64,000 nucleotides of DNA from Vibrio penaeicida (lineage in GTDB: Bacteria > Pseudomonadota > Gammaproteobacteria > Enterobacterales > Vibrionaceae). The notes under the pieces are model-generated. The model saw only the letters and a program-made list of their open reading frames with translations. It was not told the origin of the DNA and did not search any database. The stretch is from the NCBI RefSeq assembly GCF_030689305.1, contig NZ_JAUYVM010000012.1, forward strand, positions 112,948-176,947, written 5' to 3'. The first letter of the stretch is position 1. The number at the start of each line of letters is the position of its first letter. This document shows positions 44,969 through 53,237 of the stretch, in pieces. Both the position numbers and the translations under genes were made by a program.

Positions 44969-45826
44969 CTAAAGTTTTCCTTCGCTTTTACACATCAAGA
45001 TTTTTTCTTTTACCAACTTTGCCATGGCCGCTTTTGGTGCTTCGTTGTAAATTCTTGGATCGTTGACTGTCGGGTCCTCATTAAACGCATGTTTTAAGGA
45101 ATCAGCAAAGGCGATTTTTAACTCAGTAGCCACGTTGACTTTAGCAACGCCATGAGAAATGCAGCGCTGAACATCCGCAACACTGACGCCCGATGCACCA
45201 TGCAATACCAAAGGGATATCAATGAGTTTTGCTATTCGCTCTAGGCGGTCAAAATCTAGTCTCGGTTCGTCTTTGTAGAGCCCATGAGCCGTGCCTATCG
45301 CTACAGCAAGTGAGTCTATATTGGTTTGTTCTACTAGTTTTACCGCGTCGTCGGGGTTGGTATAGGGATCCGCGACCGATTCGACAATCAAGTCATCCTC
45401 TTGGCCTACAAGCTGACCAATTTCAGCTTCCACACAGCAGCCATAAGAGTGACAAAGGTTAACGGTCGCTTTTGTGAGCTTGATATTGTCTTCTAATGGC
45501 AAAGCGCTACCATCGACCATGGCAGAGCGAACACCAAGCTTCACTTTTTGCTCTATATCAGCAATCTCATGGTGATGATCAAGGTGGATTACGACTTGAA
45601 TACTCCTTTCGTATGCGGCGGCATTCACCATATGGATCAGCTCTCTCGCACCCCCGTATTGGTAGGTGCCCGGCGTGCCAGCCAAGATAACAGGGGATTC
45701 CATTGCTTTGGCAGTATCTAAGATGACTTGCACTGTTTCTAGGTTGTGAAAATTAAACGCGGGAACGGCGTAACCTTCATGCCTTGCTTTGTTTAACCAG
45801 TAATTGCTATTTATGATGTTGTTCAT
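44969..45826 (-). CDS. gatY/kbaY: Class II tagatose-1,6-bisphosphate aldolase, catalytic subunit
   Basis: A zinc-dependent aldolase of 285 residues, splitting tagatose-1,6-bisphosphate into glyceraldehyde-3-phosphate and dihydroxyacetone phosphate. Seen are VPAFNFHNLE, the metal site in VIHLDHH, the EAEIGQLVGQED segment, GTAHGLY and LHGASGV with zinc-binding His residues, and KVNVATELK for the phosphate. Length and motifs match GatY/KbaY rather than fructose-bisphosphate aldolase. The AAGGGAAA ribosome site is clear. It follows the gatZ/kbaZ-type gene by 86 bp, and the two products form one enzyme in known systems. Confidence 0.88.
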   Translation of the reverse strand: MNNIINSNYWLNKARHEGYAVPAFNFHNLETVQVILDTAKAMESPVILAGTPGTYQYGGARELIHMVNAAAYERSIQVVIHLDHHHEIADIEQKVKLGVRSAMVDGSALPLEDNIKLTKATVNLCHSYGCCVEAEIGQLVGQEDDLIVESVADPYTNPDDAVKLVEQTNIDSLAVAIGTAHGLYKDEPRLDFDRLERIAKLIDIPLVLHGASGVSVADVQRCISHGVAKVNVATELKIAFADSLKHAFNEDPTVNDPRIYNEAPKAAMAKLVKEKILMCKSEGKL

Positions 45827-45912
45827 AAATTTTCCCTTTTAATGAATGCCCGCGCTATCTAAAGAGACCAACGGTGAGAGCAAGCCGTAAAGTTAAATGT
45901 GATGACTCGTGC

Positions 45913-47196
45913 TTACGTGTTTGAGTGGCACGCTTGGCTATAGGTATTGGTGACTTCCATGATCTTGTCTAAAACGATTTCTTTCGGGTGGTTTGAGATA
46001 TCCCCATTGCCTATTTTTTTTGATTGATTAGGTAAGTACTGGCTTAACAAGGTTATTGGAGGAGGAGAGTGAACCAAATTTTCGAATAATTGTTCTACGG
46101 CCTGATTTACCTTCTTATCTGGCCAGTAATACCGAATGCGGTCGCTCAAACTGTAGTGCCTGTCGATATACTGCTGCTTACCTGATGTCTCGTAGTAGCG
46201 CTGCCAATAAATCGGTTCGTTTGTCATAACCTCTTCGATCACTCTCTTAAGATTTGAGCTCTCTTTCTTGTCTATCCATTCTTCTTCCACATCGGCTAAT
46301 GCAAAAAGTGCCTCGCGCAAAGCAAACGTTAAGGCTGGCCCTACCTTAAGAATCGCAAAATGATCCTCAACGAGTTGTCTGTATGCGCTTTGGCTTTGGT
46401 AATCGGTGGAATGCGCTTCAAACAGCAGATTTTGGTGACCTTCTATCATTCTACTTAAAGGTTTTGCTTTTTCGGTTTTGTAATGCGCGACATTGTGGTG
46501 ATCGAACTCGACACCGGGTTGAACAACGAGACCGATAACCCGTTGCCAAACCTCTTCTAAACCCTTGCTGGAAAAGGTTTCTTTATGCACCGTGATCGTT
46601 TGTTCTGCCGCTTTGTCGTCGGTAACTTCTAGGGTGCTTTCAAGTGGCTCTAGTGCACCACCCGGCGTAGGAACTTCGGTGCCTATGATATAAACAGGTG
46701 CTGGTCCGCCGACGGTTTTCCAGGTTTCTTCTGCAACCAAGCAAAGAACAGCCGCTCGATGCGCGATTGTTTCATCACTAAGTGGTGTGTGGTCGTCTGA
46801 ACAAGGCATTGAACAATCTAGGTGAATTTTCCGAAACCCTGCTTCTACATAACTTTGTATCAAGTCTTCAGATTTACTCATTGCCGACGCTGCTGGTTCC
46901 GATTGCCAACAGTTAGGACCAAGGTGATCACCGCCCAGTAGAATTTTATCCAAAGGCATCGATATTGATTCTGCGATAGAAAAGACCAATTCCCTAAATT
47001 GAATTGGGGTCATCCCTGTATAACCACCAAATTGGTTTACTTGGTTGGAAGTGGATTCTATGAGAACGGGCTGTCCATCTTGTAAACACTGCTTTAGCGC
47101 CGCTTCTAACACCAAAGGGTGAGCAGAGCAGACAGAATAGATACCGACTCTTTTCCCTGATTTATGCTGCGTAACCAAATTAAGCAACTCTTTCAC
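45913..47196 (-). CDS. gatZ/kbaZ: Tagatose-bisphosphate aldolase non-catalytic subunit (GatZ/KbaZ)
   Basis: A 427-residue protein of the GatZ/KbaZ family, needed for stability and full activity of the class II tagatose-bisphosphate aldolase. It was once misnamed tagatose-6-phosphate kinase. Characteristic segments are GIYSVCSAHPLVLEAAL, LLGGDHLGPNCW, KIHLDCSMPCSDD, IIGTEVPTPGGA and FEAHSTDYQS. The start is GTG at 47196 with AAAGGA upstream. It is the first gene of the minus-strand unit, divergent from the sugar ABC operon, sharing a regulatory region with it. Confidence 0.88.
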   Translation of the reverse strand: MKELLNLVTQHKSGKRVGIYSVCSAHPLVLEAALKQCLQDGQPVLIESTSNQVNQFGGYTGMTPIQFRELVFSIAESISMPLDKILLGGDHLGPNCWQSEPAASAMSKSEDLIQSYVEAGFRKIHLDCSMPCSDDHTPLSDETIAHRAAVLCLVAEETWKTVGGPAPVYIIGTEVPTPGGALEPLESTLEVTDDKAAEQTITVHKETFSSKGLEEVWQRVIGLVVQPGVEFDHHNVAHYKTEKAKPLSRMIEGHQNLLFEAHSTDYQSQSAYRQLVEDHFAILKVGPALTFALREALFALADVEEEWIDKKESSNLKRVIEEVMTNEPIYWQRYYETSGKQQYIDRHYSLSDRIRYYWPDKKVNQAVEQLFENLVHSPPPITLLSQYLPNQSKKIGNGDISNHPKEIVLDKIMEVTNTYSQACHSNT

Positions 47197-47377
47197 TATA
47201 AATCCTTTCGAATGCTTTCTTTTCTGTTGTTGCTGGAATTTAAAAGAAAGTGTTCAAAAAAAACAAAAGATTGATCACGTAGATTGAAAAATAGTCTGAA
47301 AATGCAATTTAATGTGATTTCAATCGCTTTTATTGGTAATTTCGAGTCTGAAATCGCATTTTTTATTTGTTATTGAC

Positions 47378-47409
47378 TTAGATATCGATAAAAATTGATC
47401 GATATCTAA
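47378..47409. promoter_or_regulatory. Operator-like inverted repeat in the divergent sugar-operon region
   Basis: Perfect 12-bp arms TTAGATATCGAT (47378-47389) and ATCGATATCTAA (47398-47409) with an 8-nt spacer lie in the 406-bp gap between the aldolase and ABC units (47197-47602). The symmetry and central position suit binding by the DeoR-type regulator at 52043 or another repressor. A weak CRP-like half site, TGTGA with TC six bases later, is at 47313-47324. Nothing else is recognised in the gap. Confidence 0.5.
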
Positions 47410-47602
47410 CTTGTGTTAGCTTTCCTTTGCTTTTTATATCTTGTTGTATCATTTTTGTACTTGCTGAATTTGTGGTCATAAAACGTACACCTAACTGGGT
47501 AATCTAAAATAGATGAGGTATCAGTTACATATACGGGCAGGCCGCTAATAGATAAATGGACGAATAACGTCCTAATCAAACGTGGAATACAAGGAAAGTA
47601 AG

Positions 47603-48487
47603 ATGAAAAATATTAAGTACTTATTTACTTCGTTATCAATTTTGACAGCGTTCTCAATGAATGTTCACGCTGCCAATGAACACACCATTTGTGCCTCCCT
47701 ACTTACTCAATCACACCCATTTTACATCGCATTAGGTGAAGGTTTAAAAGCAGGAGCGAAAGAAAACAAAGCAGATTTGAAAGTGTCTATCGCTAACCAA
47801 GATTTGGCAAAACAAATCAGTGATATCGAAGACTGCATTATAAAGAATGTAGACGCGATTATTATTTCACCTGTCGATTCTAAAGGTATCCGAGGACCTT
47901 TGAAAAAAGCTGAGCGTGCCAATATTCCTGTACTCACCGTGGATATAGGTGCAGAGAAAAGTAAAGTGGTTTCGCATATCGCGACCGATAATTATGGTGG
48001 TGGTGTGGAAGCTGGAAAACTGGCTAAGAAGCATTTAAAAGGAAAGGGGACAGTTGTGATGCTGTCTTACCCTGGCATTTCTTCAGTAGAAGACCGACTA
48101 CGTGGTTTCCGCGATGCAGTAGCCAATACAGACATTGAAATTGTTGCTGTCCAACCTGGGAAAACTCGTGAGGAGTCTTTGACCTCAACCATTAACATGC
48201 TTCAAGCCAACCCCGAGACTGATCTGATTTTTGCGTTTGGCGACGACATGATGATAGGCGCAGGCTTAGCGGTAACCAAACAATCTTCAAAAGCTGTTGT
48301 TATTGGCTTTGATGGTATGCCAGAAGGGATCAAAGCGGTGGACGACAATGCGCATTTGATAGGCGTGGTTAAACAAGATGCCGATACTATGGGTAAAACA
48401 GCGGTTAAAGCAGCTGTTGATCACTTAAATGGTAAGAAAGTCGATTCTGAATACCCAATTGTGCCTGTTCTTTATACTGGAATGTAG
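47603..48487 (+). CDS. Sugar ABC transporter binding protein (RbsB-like)
   Basis: A periplasmic binding protein of 294 residues in the ribose/galactose family. ATG 47603 has AAGGAAAG 7 bp upstream and opens a signal peptide ending in NVHAA. Conserved elements are HPFYIALGEGLKAGA, DAIIISPVDSKGI, VLTVDIGAE, the hinge-region ATDNYGGG and VIGFDGMPEG. It leads a complete importer divergent from the tagatose-bisphosphate aldolase genes, so a ketohexose, hexitol or amino sugar of the tagatose route is the likely ligand. A strong hairpin follows the stop. Confidence 0.87.
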   Translation: MKNIKYLFTSLSILTAFSMNVHAANEHTICASLLTQSHPFYIALGEGLKAGAKENKADLKVSIANQDLAKQISDIEDCIIKNVDAIIISPVDSKGIRGPLKKAERANIPVLTVDIGAEKSKVVSHIATDNYGGGVEAGKLAKKHLKGKGTVVMLSYPGISSVEDRLRGFRDAVANTDIEIVAVQPGKTREESLTSTINMLQANPETDLIFAFGDDMMIGAGLAVTKQSSKAVVIGFDGMPEGIKAVDDNAHLIGVVKQDADTMGKTAVKAAVDHLNGKKVDSEYPIVPVLYTGM

Positions 48488-48493
48488 CTATCG

Positions 48494-48527
48494 GAATGGA
48501 ATAGAGCTGAAAAGCTCTATTCCATTC
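48494..48527 (+). other. 15-bp hairpin with GAAA tetraloop between binding-protein and ATPase genes
   Basis: The arms at 48494-48508 and 48513-48527 are perfectly complementary and close on a GAAA tetraloop (48509-48512). The ATPase ribosome site AGGA begins one base after the stem. There is no U tract, so it probably stabilises the binding-protein mRNA and limits translation of the ATPase. Confidence 0.85.
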
Positions 48528-48538
48528 AGGACGTCTTT

Positions 48539-50041
48539 ATGCAAAAAATTCTTTTAGAAACAAAAGATCTAAGCAAGCATTTTGGTGCGGTAAAAGCCGT
48601 GGATGGTCTTACTATTCAGTTGTCATCGGGCCGAGTACACACGATTTTGGGAGAAAATGGTTGTGGAAAGTCCACGACACTTAAAATGCTAGCTGGTGTC
48701 CATTCACCCACACGAGGCCAGATCTCACGTAATGGTCGCGAGGCAAATTTTAAATCACCAATGGATTCTAGAGAGAGCGGAATTGCGATTATTTTCCAAG
48801 AGCTTTCTCTGTGTAACAACTTGACCGTTGCCGAAAATATTTATGCCAATAATGAACCTCAAACGAGAGGAATTATTGACGACTCAAAAATGATAGAAAA
48901 CGCCAAAGCGCTTCTTGAAAAGTACAAGATACCCATTTCCCCAACGATAAAAGTCAGCGCACTGTCTATGGCACAGCGACAGCTGGTCGAAATAGCCAAA
49001 GGGTTAAGCTACTTTTCTGAAGTCGTTATTTTTGACGAGCCTTCTTCTTCACTTTCTGATTCAGAAGTGGAAATTTTATTTCGCATCATTGCTGAACTTA
49101 AGTCCGACGGTAAAGCCGTTGTTTATGTCAGTCATAAAATGGCTGAAATCATGAGAATTTCAGACGACATCACCGTGATGCGTGATGGACAGTACATCGA
49201 CACGGTAGAAAAAGAACAAACGGACATAGATTCATTGATCACCATGATGGTTGGTCGAGAAATGGATGATATTTATCCCGACAAAATTGATGAGCTACAA
49301 CCGCTGGGCGAACCTGTTCTTAAGGTCCGGACGCTAACGAATCCGGCCTATTTCCAAGAAGTCAGCTTTGATCTTCATGCTGGTGAGGTTGTCGGTTTTT
49401 TCGGGCTTGTTGGTTCTGGTCGATCTGATGTTATGAATGCGCTTTTCGGCATGTTGCCGTATCAAGGAAGTATCGAAGTGAAAGGAAAGTCGCTGAACAT
49501 ATCTAGCCCTAGCGTCGCGATAAAATATGGGATTGCGTTCGTGACGGAAAACAGAAAAGAAGAAGGCTTGGTGCTGGATCACAGTGTGCATATCAATTGC
49601 AATCTTGCTTCTTTTGAAGATGTGGCAACCGTAGGCATCAGAAACCCCAGCGAAGAGCTTCGAATTACAAAAGGCAGCATCAAAAAAATGAACATTAAGG
49701 TTCACGATGAAAACCAATCTGTTGGGTCATTGAGTGGAGGAAATCAACAGAAGGTCGTGCTAGCTAAATGGCTAGAAAAAAAGCCAGACATTCTGATTTT
49801 GGACGAACCGACACGAGGGGTGGATGTAGGCGCAAAATTTGAAATCTACAGCATCATTCGAGATTTGACGGCGACAGGGACAGCGGTGATTTTGGTTTCT
49901 TCAGAATTGCCAGAAGCGCTGAATATGAGTGACCGATTGTTTGTCATGCGCAATAAACGAATTGTTAAAGAATTGAGTACCCAAGGACTATCTCAGGACA
50001 AAGTTATGGTATACGCGACAGGAGTGGATTCAAATGATTAG
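48539..50041 (+). CDS. Sugar ABC transporter ATPase with two domains (RbsA-like)
   Basis: A 500-residue fused double ATPase of the CUT2 family. Domain 1 has Walker A GENGCGKST near residue 38 and a divergent signature LSMAQRQ with Walker B VVIFDEPSSS. Domain 2 has a degenerate Walker A GLVGSGRSD but a good signature LSGGNQQKV and Walker B ILILDEPTRGVD. This division is normal for RbsA/MglA proteins. It overlaps the permease gene by 8 bp. Confidence 0.9.
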   Translation: MQKILLETKDLSKHFGAVKAVDGLTIQLSSGRVHTILGENGCGKSTTLKMLAGVHSPTRGQISRNGREANFKSPMDSRESGIAIIFQELSLCNNLTVAENIYANNEPQTRGIIDDSKMIENAKALLEKYKIPISPTIKVSALSMAQRQLVEIAKGLSYFSEVVIFDEPSSSLSDSEVEILFRIIAELKSDGKAVVYVSHKMAEIMRISDDITVMRDGQYIDTVEKEQTDIDSLITMMVGREMDDIYPDKIDELQPLGEPVLKVRTLTNPAYFQEVSFDLHAGEVVGFFGLVGSGRSDVMNALFGMLPYQGSIEVKGKSLNISSPSVAIKYGIAFVTENRKEEGLVLDHSVHINCNLASFEDVATVGIRNPSEELRITKGSIKKMNIKVHDENQSVGSLSGGNQQKVVLAKWLEKKPDILILDEPTRGVDVGAKFEIYSIIRDLTATGTAVILVSSELPEALNMSDRLFVMRNKRIVKELSTQGLSQDKVMVYATGVDSND

Positions 50042-50972
50042 GATGATCGTAAAGGAGTATGGTGGGATTTTAGGTGGGCTCATTCTACTTATCGTCGTGT
50101 CTTCATTTCTATCTGAATACTTTTTATCGATGAATAATTTTACCAACATATTGCTTCAAACATCGATTGTCGCAATTGTCGCATTCGGGATGACTTACGC
50201 CATTTTACTGGCTGGAATAGACTTGTCTGTTGGTTCTATTGTCGCTTTGACTGGGCTGGTATTGGTTGTGGGGCTAACGAATGGATTGCCTTTCTCACTC
50301 ATGTTGCCCATCGCTCTTGGGGTTTCCGTATTTTGTGGGTTTGCAAATGGCTTTATTACTACATGGTTAGGTGTACACCCTTTTATCGTAACAATGAGTT
50401 TTATGGGGATTTGGCGTGGTGCGGCAATGCTGACCAGTGATGGTAAAGCCATTTCTCTCTATGACAATGCGCCCTTTGAGTTTGTATTTAATGGCTATTT
50501 CCTTGGAATACCATTTCCTATCATCATTCTAATTGTGATGATTGCGCTCAACCATTTTCTATTATCCAAAACAACATTTGGAAGAAAGATATATATCGTT
50601 GGTGGGAACCCTGAAGCAGCCGCTTATTCAGGAATAAATGTATCGAAAACGACGGTCTACTCCTACATGCTTACAGGGCTAATGGCCGGGATAGGCGGCG
50701 TCATGTTGGCGTCCCGAATGTTCTCGGCTCAACCTACATCAGCAAATGGAATGGAGCTTGACGCCATTGCAGCCTGTGTTCTCGGAGGGACATCTCTAAC
50801 CGGCGGCAGAGGGACCATCATTGGTACCCTAATAGGTGCGCTCATTATCGCTGTTTTAAGTAATGTTATGAGCCTGATGAATGTCGATTTCTTTGTTTCT
50901 CTCATCGTGAAAGGAATCGTGATTCTCATCGCGGTAGGAATAGACGTATACAAAAACAAGAAAGGTAAATGA
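50034..50972 (+). CDS. Sugar ABC transporter permease (RbsC-like)
   Basis: An inner-membrane permease of 312 residues with about ten hydrophobic segments. LLAGIDLSVGSIVALTG, GVHPFIVTMSFMGI, GGNPEAAAYSGI and ACVLGGTSLTGGRGT are the family landmarks. AGGAG lies 9 bp upstream of the ATG. Its stop overlaps the kinase start as ATGATG, so importer and kinase are coupled. Confidence 0.9.
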   Translation: MIRMIVKEYGGILGGLILLIVVSSFLSEYFLSMNNFTNILLQTSIVAIVAFGMTYAILLAGIDLSVGSIVALTGLVLVVGLTNGLPFSLMLPIALGVSVFCGFANGFITTWLGVHPFIVTMSFMGIWRGAAMLTSDGKAISLYDNAPFEFVFNGYFLGIPFPIIILIVMIALNHFLLSKTTFGRKIYIVGGNPEAAAYSGINVSKTTVYSYMLTGLMAGIGGVMLASRMFSAQPTSANGMELDAIAACVLGGTSLTGGRGTIIGTLIGALIIAVLSNVMSLMNVDFFVSLIVKGIVILIAVGIDVYKNKKGK

Positions 50973-51892
50973 TGAAAATTGTAACCATAGGCGAAATCGT
51001 CGTTGAGATAATGGCGACAGAGCGTAACCAGCAATTATCACAAACCGGACTTTTTTCTGGCCCGTTTCCAAGTGGCGCTCCTGCGATATTTATTGACCAA
51101 GTTGCTAAGCTAGGAGTGGAATGCGCCATTGTGTCTGCCGTTGGAAATGACGGGTTTGGGGAATTGAACATCAATCGACTTCGCAATGATGGCGTCGATG
51201 TGAGTGGGATAACCGTTTTAGAGAAGGAAACCACCGGAAGTGCCTTTGTAACTTATCACTCGGATGGTAATCGTGATTTTATCTTCAACATTAAAAATGC
51301 GGCGTGTGGAAAGCTGAGTCTAGACAACGCGAACCTAGAGGTATTTAAAGATTGCACGCACCTTCATGTCATGGGTTCTTCTTTGATCAGCGAAGACATC
51401 GTACAGCTTACTCTTGAGGCTATAAGACGAGTCAAAGAAAACGGTGGAACGGTGTCTTTTGACCCTAATATTCGTAAAGAATTGTTAGATGACAAAATGG
51501 CTCGTTCACTTCTCCAGATCCTTGAAAATACCGACACCTATTTGCCAAGTGAAGCGGAAATCACGACGTTATCTAAGTTTGAAGATCAGAGTACTGCAAT
51601 TAACGATTACTTCGAACACTTTAACGTGAAGGAAGTGGTTTTAAAGTGCGGTTCAAAAGGTGCGACTGTATTCACTCAAAGCAAAAAGTACGTTCAACCG
51701 CCTTTCGCAGTGGACGAAGTTGACCCTACAGGCGCCGGAGATTGTTTTGGCGGCGCGTATATTGCGTGTCGAGTAAGAGGACAAAACATAGAGGAAGCCC
51801 TACGTATTGCGGCAAAGTGTGGTTCGCGCTCTGTAACGGTGACCGGACCGATGGAAGGCACATCGCGGCTGGAAGAACTAAACGGGCTCTAG
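50972..51892 (+). CDS. PfkB-family carbohydrate kinase
   Basis: A ribokinase-fold sugar kinase of 306 residues. VSAVGNDGFGELN is the N-terminal PfkB signature. The C-terminal signature DPTGAGDCFGG carries the catalytic Asp257, and SFDPNIRKEL lies in between. Start ATG 50972 has better spacing from AAAGG than ATG 50969. Because ABC import brings in unphosphorylated sugar, this kinase should make the sugar phosphate. Whether it acts on the free sugar or on a 6-phosphate to give the 1,6-bisphosphate for GatY cannot be told from sequence. Confidence 0.87.
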   Translation: MKIVTIGEIVVEIMATERNQQLSQTGLFSGPFPSGAPAIFIDQVAKLGVECAIVSAVGNDGFGELNINRLRNDGVDVSGITVLEKETTGSAFVTYHSDGNRDFIFNIKNAACGKLSLDNANLEVFKDCTHLHVMGSSLISEDIVQLTLEAIRRVKENGGTVSFDPNIRKELLDDKMARSLLQILENTDTYLPSEAEITTLSKFEDQSTAINDYFEHFNVKEVVLKCGSKGATVFTQSKKYVQPPFAVDEVDPTGAGDCFGGAYIACRVRGQNIEEALRIAAKCGSRSVTVTGPMEGTSRLEELNGL

Positions 51893-52042
51893 AGTACTCG
51901 ATTTTTTCGATTGGAGGACAGCATAACTCTGCGTTACTTCTCGGCTTAACAGTGGGTAATTGTTATAAAAATTATCCTCATGTACAATCCTCGCTTTGGT
52001 TGTTAGCGCGAATTTTTACTGCGAAGAGGGTAGCTTCTCAAG

Positions 52043-52807
52043 ATGAGTCAAACGAGTAAAAGAAGGGAAAGTATACTGAATAGGCTGAATTTAAACGGCA
52101 GTGTTTCAGTAAACGAGCTATCCGAATTACACGATGTCAGCCTAGTAACAATACGGAATGACCTCGACTACCTTGACGAGAAAGGTTTGCTAATACGTTC
52201 TCATGGTGGGGCTATTCGCAATCAGTCTTCTTTGGCTGAATCATCGAACAAAATTAAATTGACACACCACACGCCAGAAAAGCTTGCTATAGCAAAAGAG
52301 GCGGTGAAACACATTCAGCCCAAAGATGCGATTATTCTTGGGGCAGGGACAACGACAGAATACATAGCCAAACTCATTGCGGATAAATCTGATTTAGTCG
52401 TGATGACAAATGGTTTGAATATTGTTTCGACTTTGTCTAATTCGTCTGGTTTGGATGTCATGATAACAGGTGGAACGTTACGTTGTGACAGCCAATCATT
52501 TTATGGTCCCCAAGCTGAGTCAAGCTTGAAAGATTACCACTTCGATAAGATTTTTATGGGTGTGGATGGTATTCACTTGGATTACGGTATTACGACACAC
52601 AGTGAGCACGAGGCTCGTTTGTATCGTGTTATGTGTGAATCCATCAAGAAAACTGTGGTGGTGACCGATTCCAGCAAATTTGGAAAAGTCAGTGTGTACA
52701 AAGTGATACCGTGCAGTACCGTTGATGTTCTTATTACTGACAGTGGGATATCTGAAGAACACAAACAAGCGCTTATTGAACAAAATATAAAAGTCATTAT
52801 TGTTTAG
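52043..52807 (+). CDS. DeoR-family transcriptional regulator
   Basis: A repressor of 254 residues. The N-terminal helix-turn-helix (SVSVNELSELHDVSLVTIRN, then RSHGGAI) is followed by the DeoR sugar-phosphate-sensing domain with AGTTTEYIA, MITGGTLR and KIFMGVDGI. Such regulators respond to phosphosugars such as tagatose or fructose phosphates. It follows the kinase gene by 150 bp and may have its own promoter. The likely target is the divergent region at 47197-47602. Its ribosome site is weak. Confidence 0.88.
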   Translation: MSQTSKRRESILNRLNLNGSVSVNELSELHDVSLVTIRNDLDYLDEKGLLIRSHGGAIRNQSSLAESSNKIKLTHHTPEKLAIAKEAVKHIQPKDAIILGAGTTTEYIAKLIADKSDLVVMTNGLNIVSTLSNSSGLDVMITGGTLRCDSQSFYGPQAESSLKDYHFDKIFMGVDGIHLDYGITTHSEHEARLYRVMCESIKKTVVVTDSSKFGKVSVYKVIPCSTVDVLITDSGISEEHKQALIEQNIKVIIV

Positions 52808-52819
52808 AGCAGCAAGGTC

Positions 52820-52855
52820 ATGATACTCAAATACTTCCTTTATTTTGAGTATCAT
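52820..52855. other. Stem-loop after the DeoR-type gene
   Basis: Arms ATGATACTCAAA (52820-52831) and TTTGAGTATCAT (52844-52855) with a 12-nt loop, 13 bp after the stop. No U run follows, so it may be a factor-assisted terminator or an mRNA-end protector. Confidence 0.55.
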
Positions 52856-53237
52856 CTGTTGCCCTATGTTGGCTATGTTGCTCTAGAAAAGGTTTACAGG
52901 CGCTTACTTCCTCATAGGTTCTCTAATCCTGTTATCAGTTACCCTTCAAATTATTAACAACTCTATTCATTCTATGGCTCATTTTTGATACTTGCTGCAA
53001 GTAGGTACTCGTAAGGGTCGAATTCGTCCAATAAAAATTGGACACTGGATGCATTAACCCGAACAAAGTGTGCGCTAATGGCGCAACTTTTTCAGTGCAA
53101 ACCTTTTCTTCTGCGCAAACCCCTTGTCAGTGTGAACCCATTTTGTGCGTATGAAGGTTGGGTTGGATGGTTCTGTTGCAAATATGGATGTTTGCATACG
53201 GAGTAAGTAGTTCCGATTGAGCGAGGGTTGGTACGCT
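52856..53237. other. Intergenic region upstream of the diguanylate cyclase
   Basis: About 380 bases without a gene. A small hairpin GTCCAAT-AAAA-ATTGGAC lies at 53026-53043, and TGCGC/GCGCA arms followed by a T run lie near 53070-53095. A reading frame on the minus strand at 53075-53329 mostly overlaps the cyclase gene and is dismissed. The ribosome site GAGGG at 53223-53227 serves the cyclase. Confidence 0.35.
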
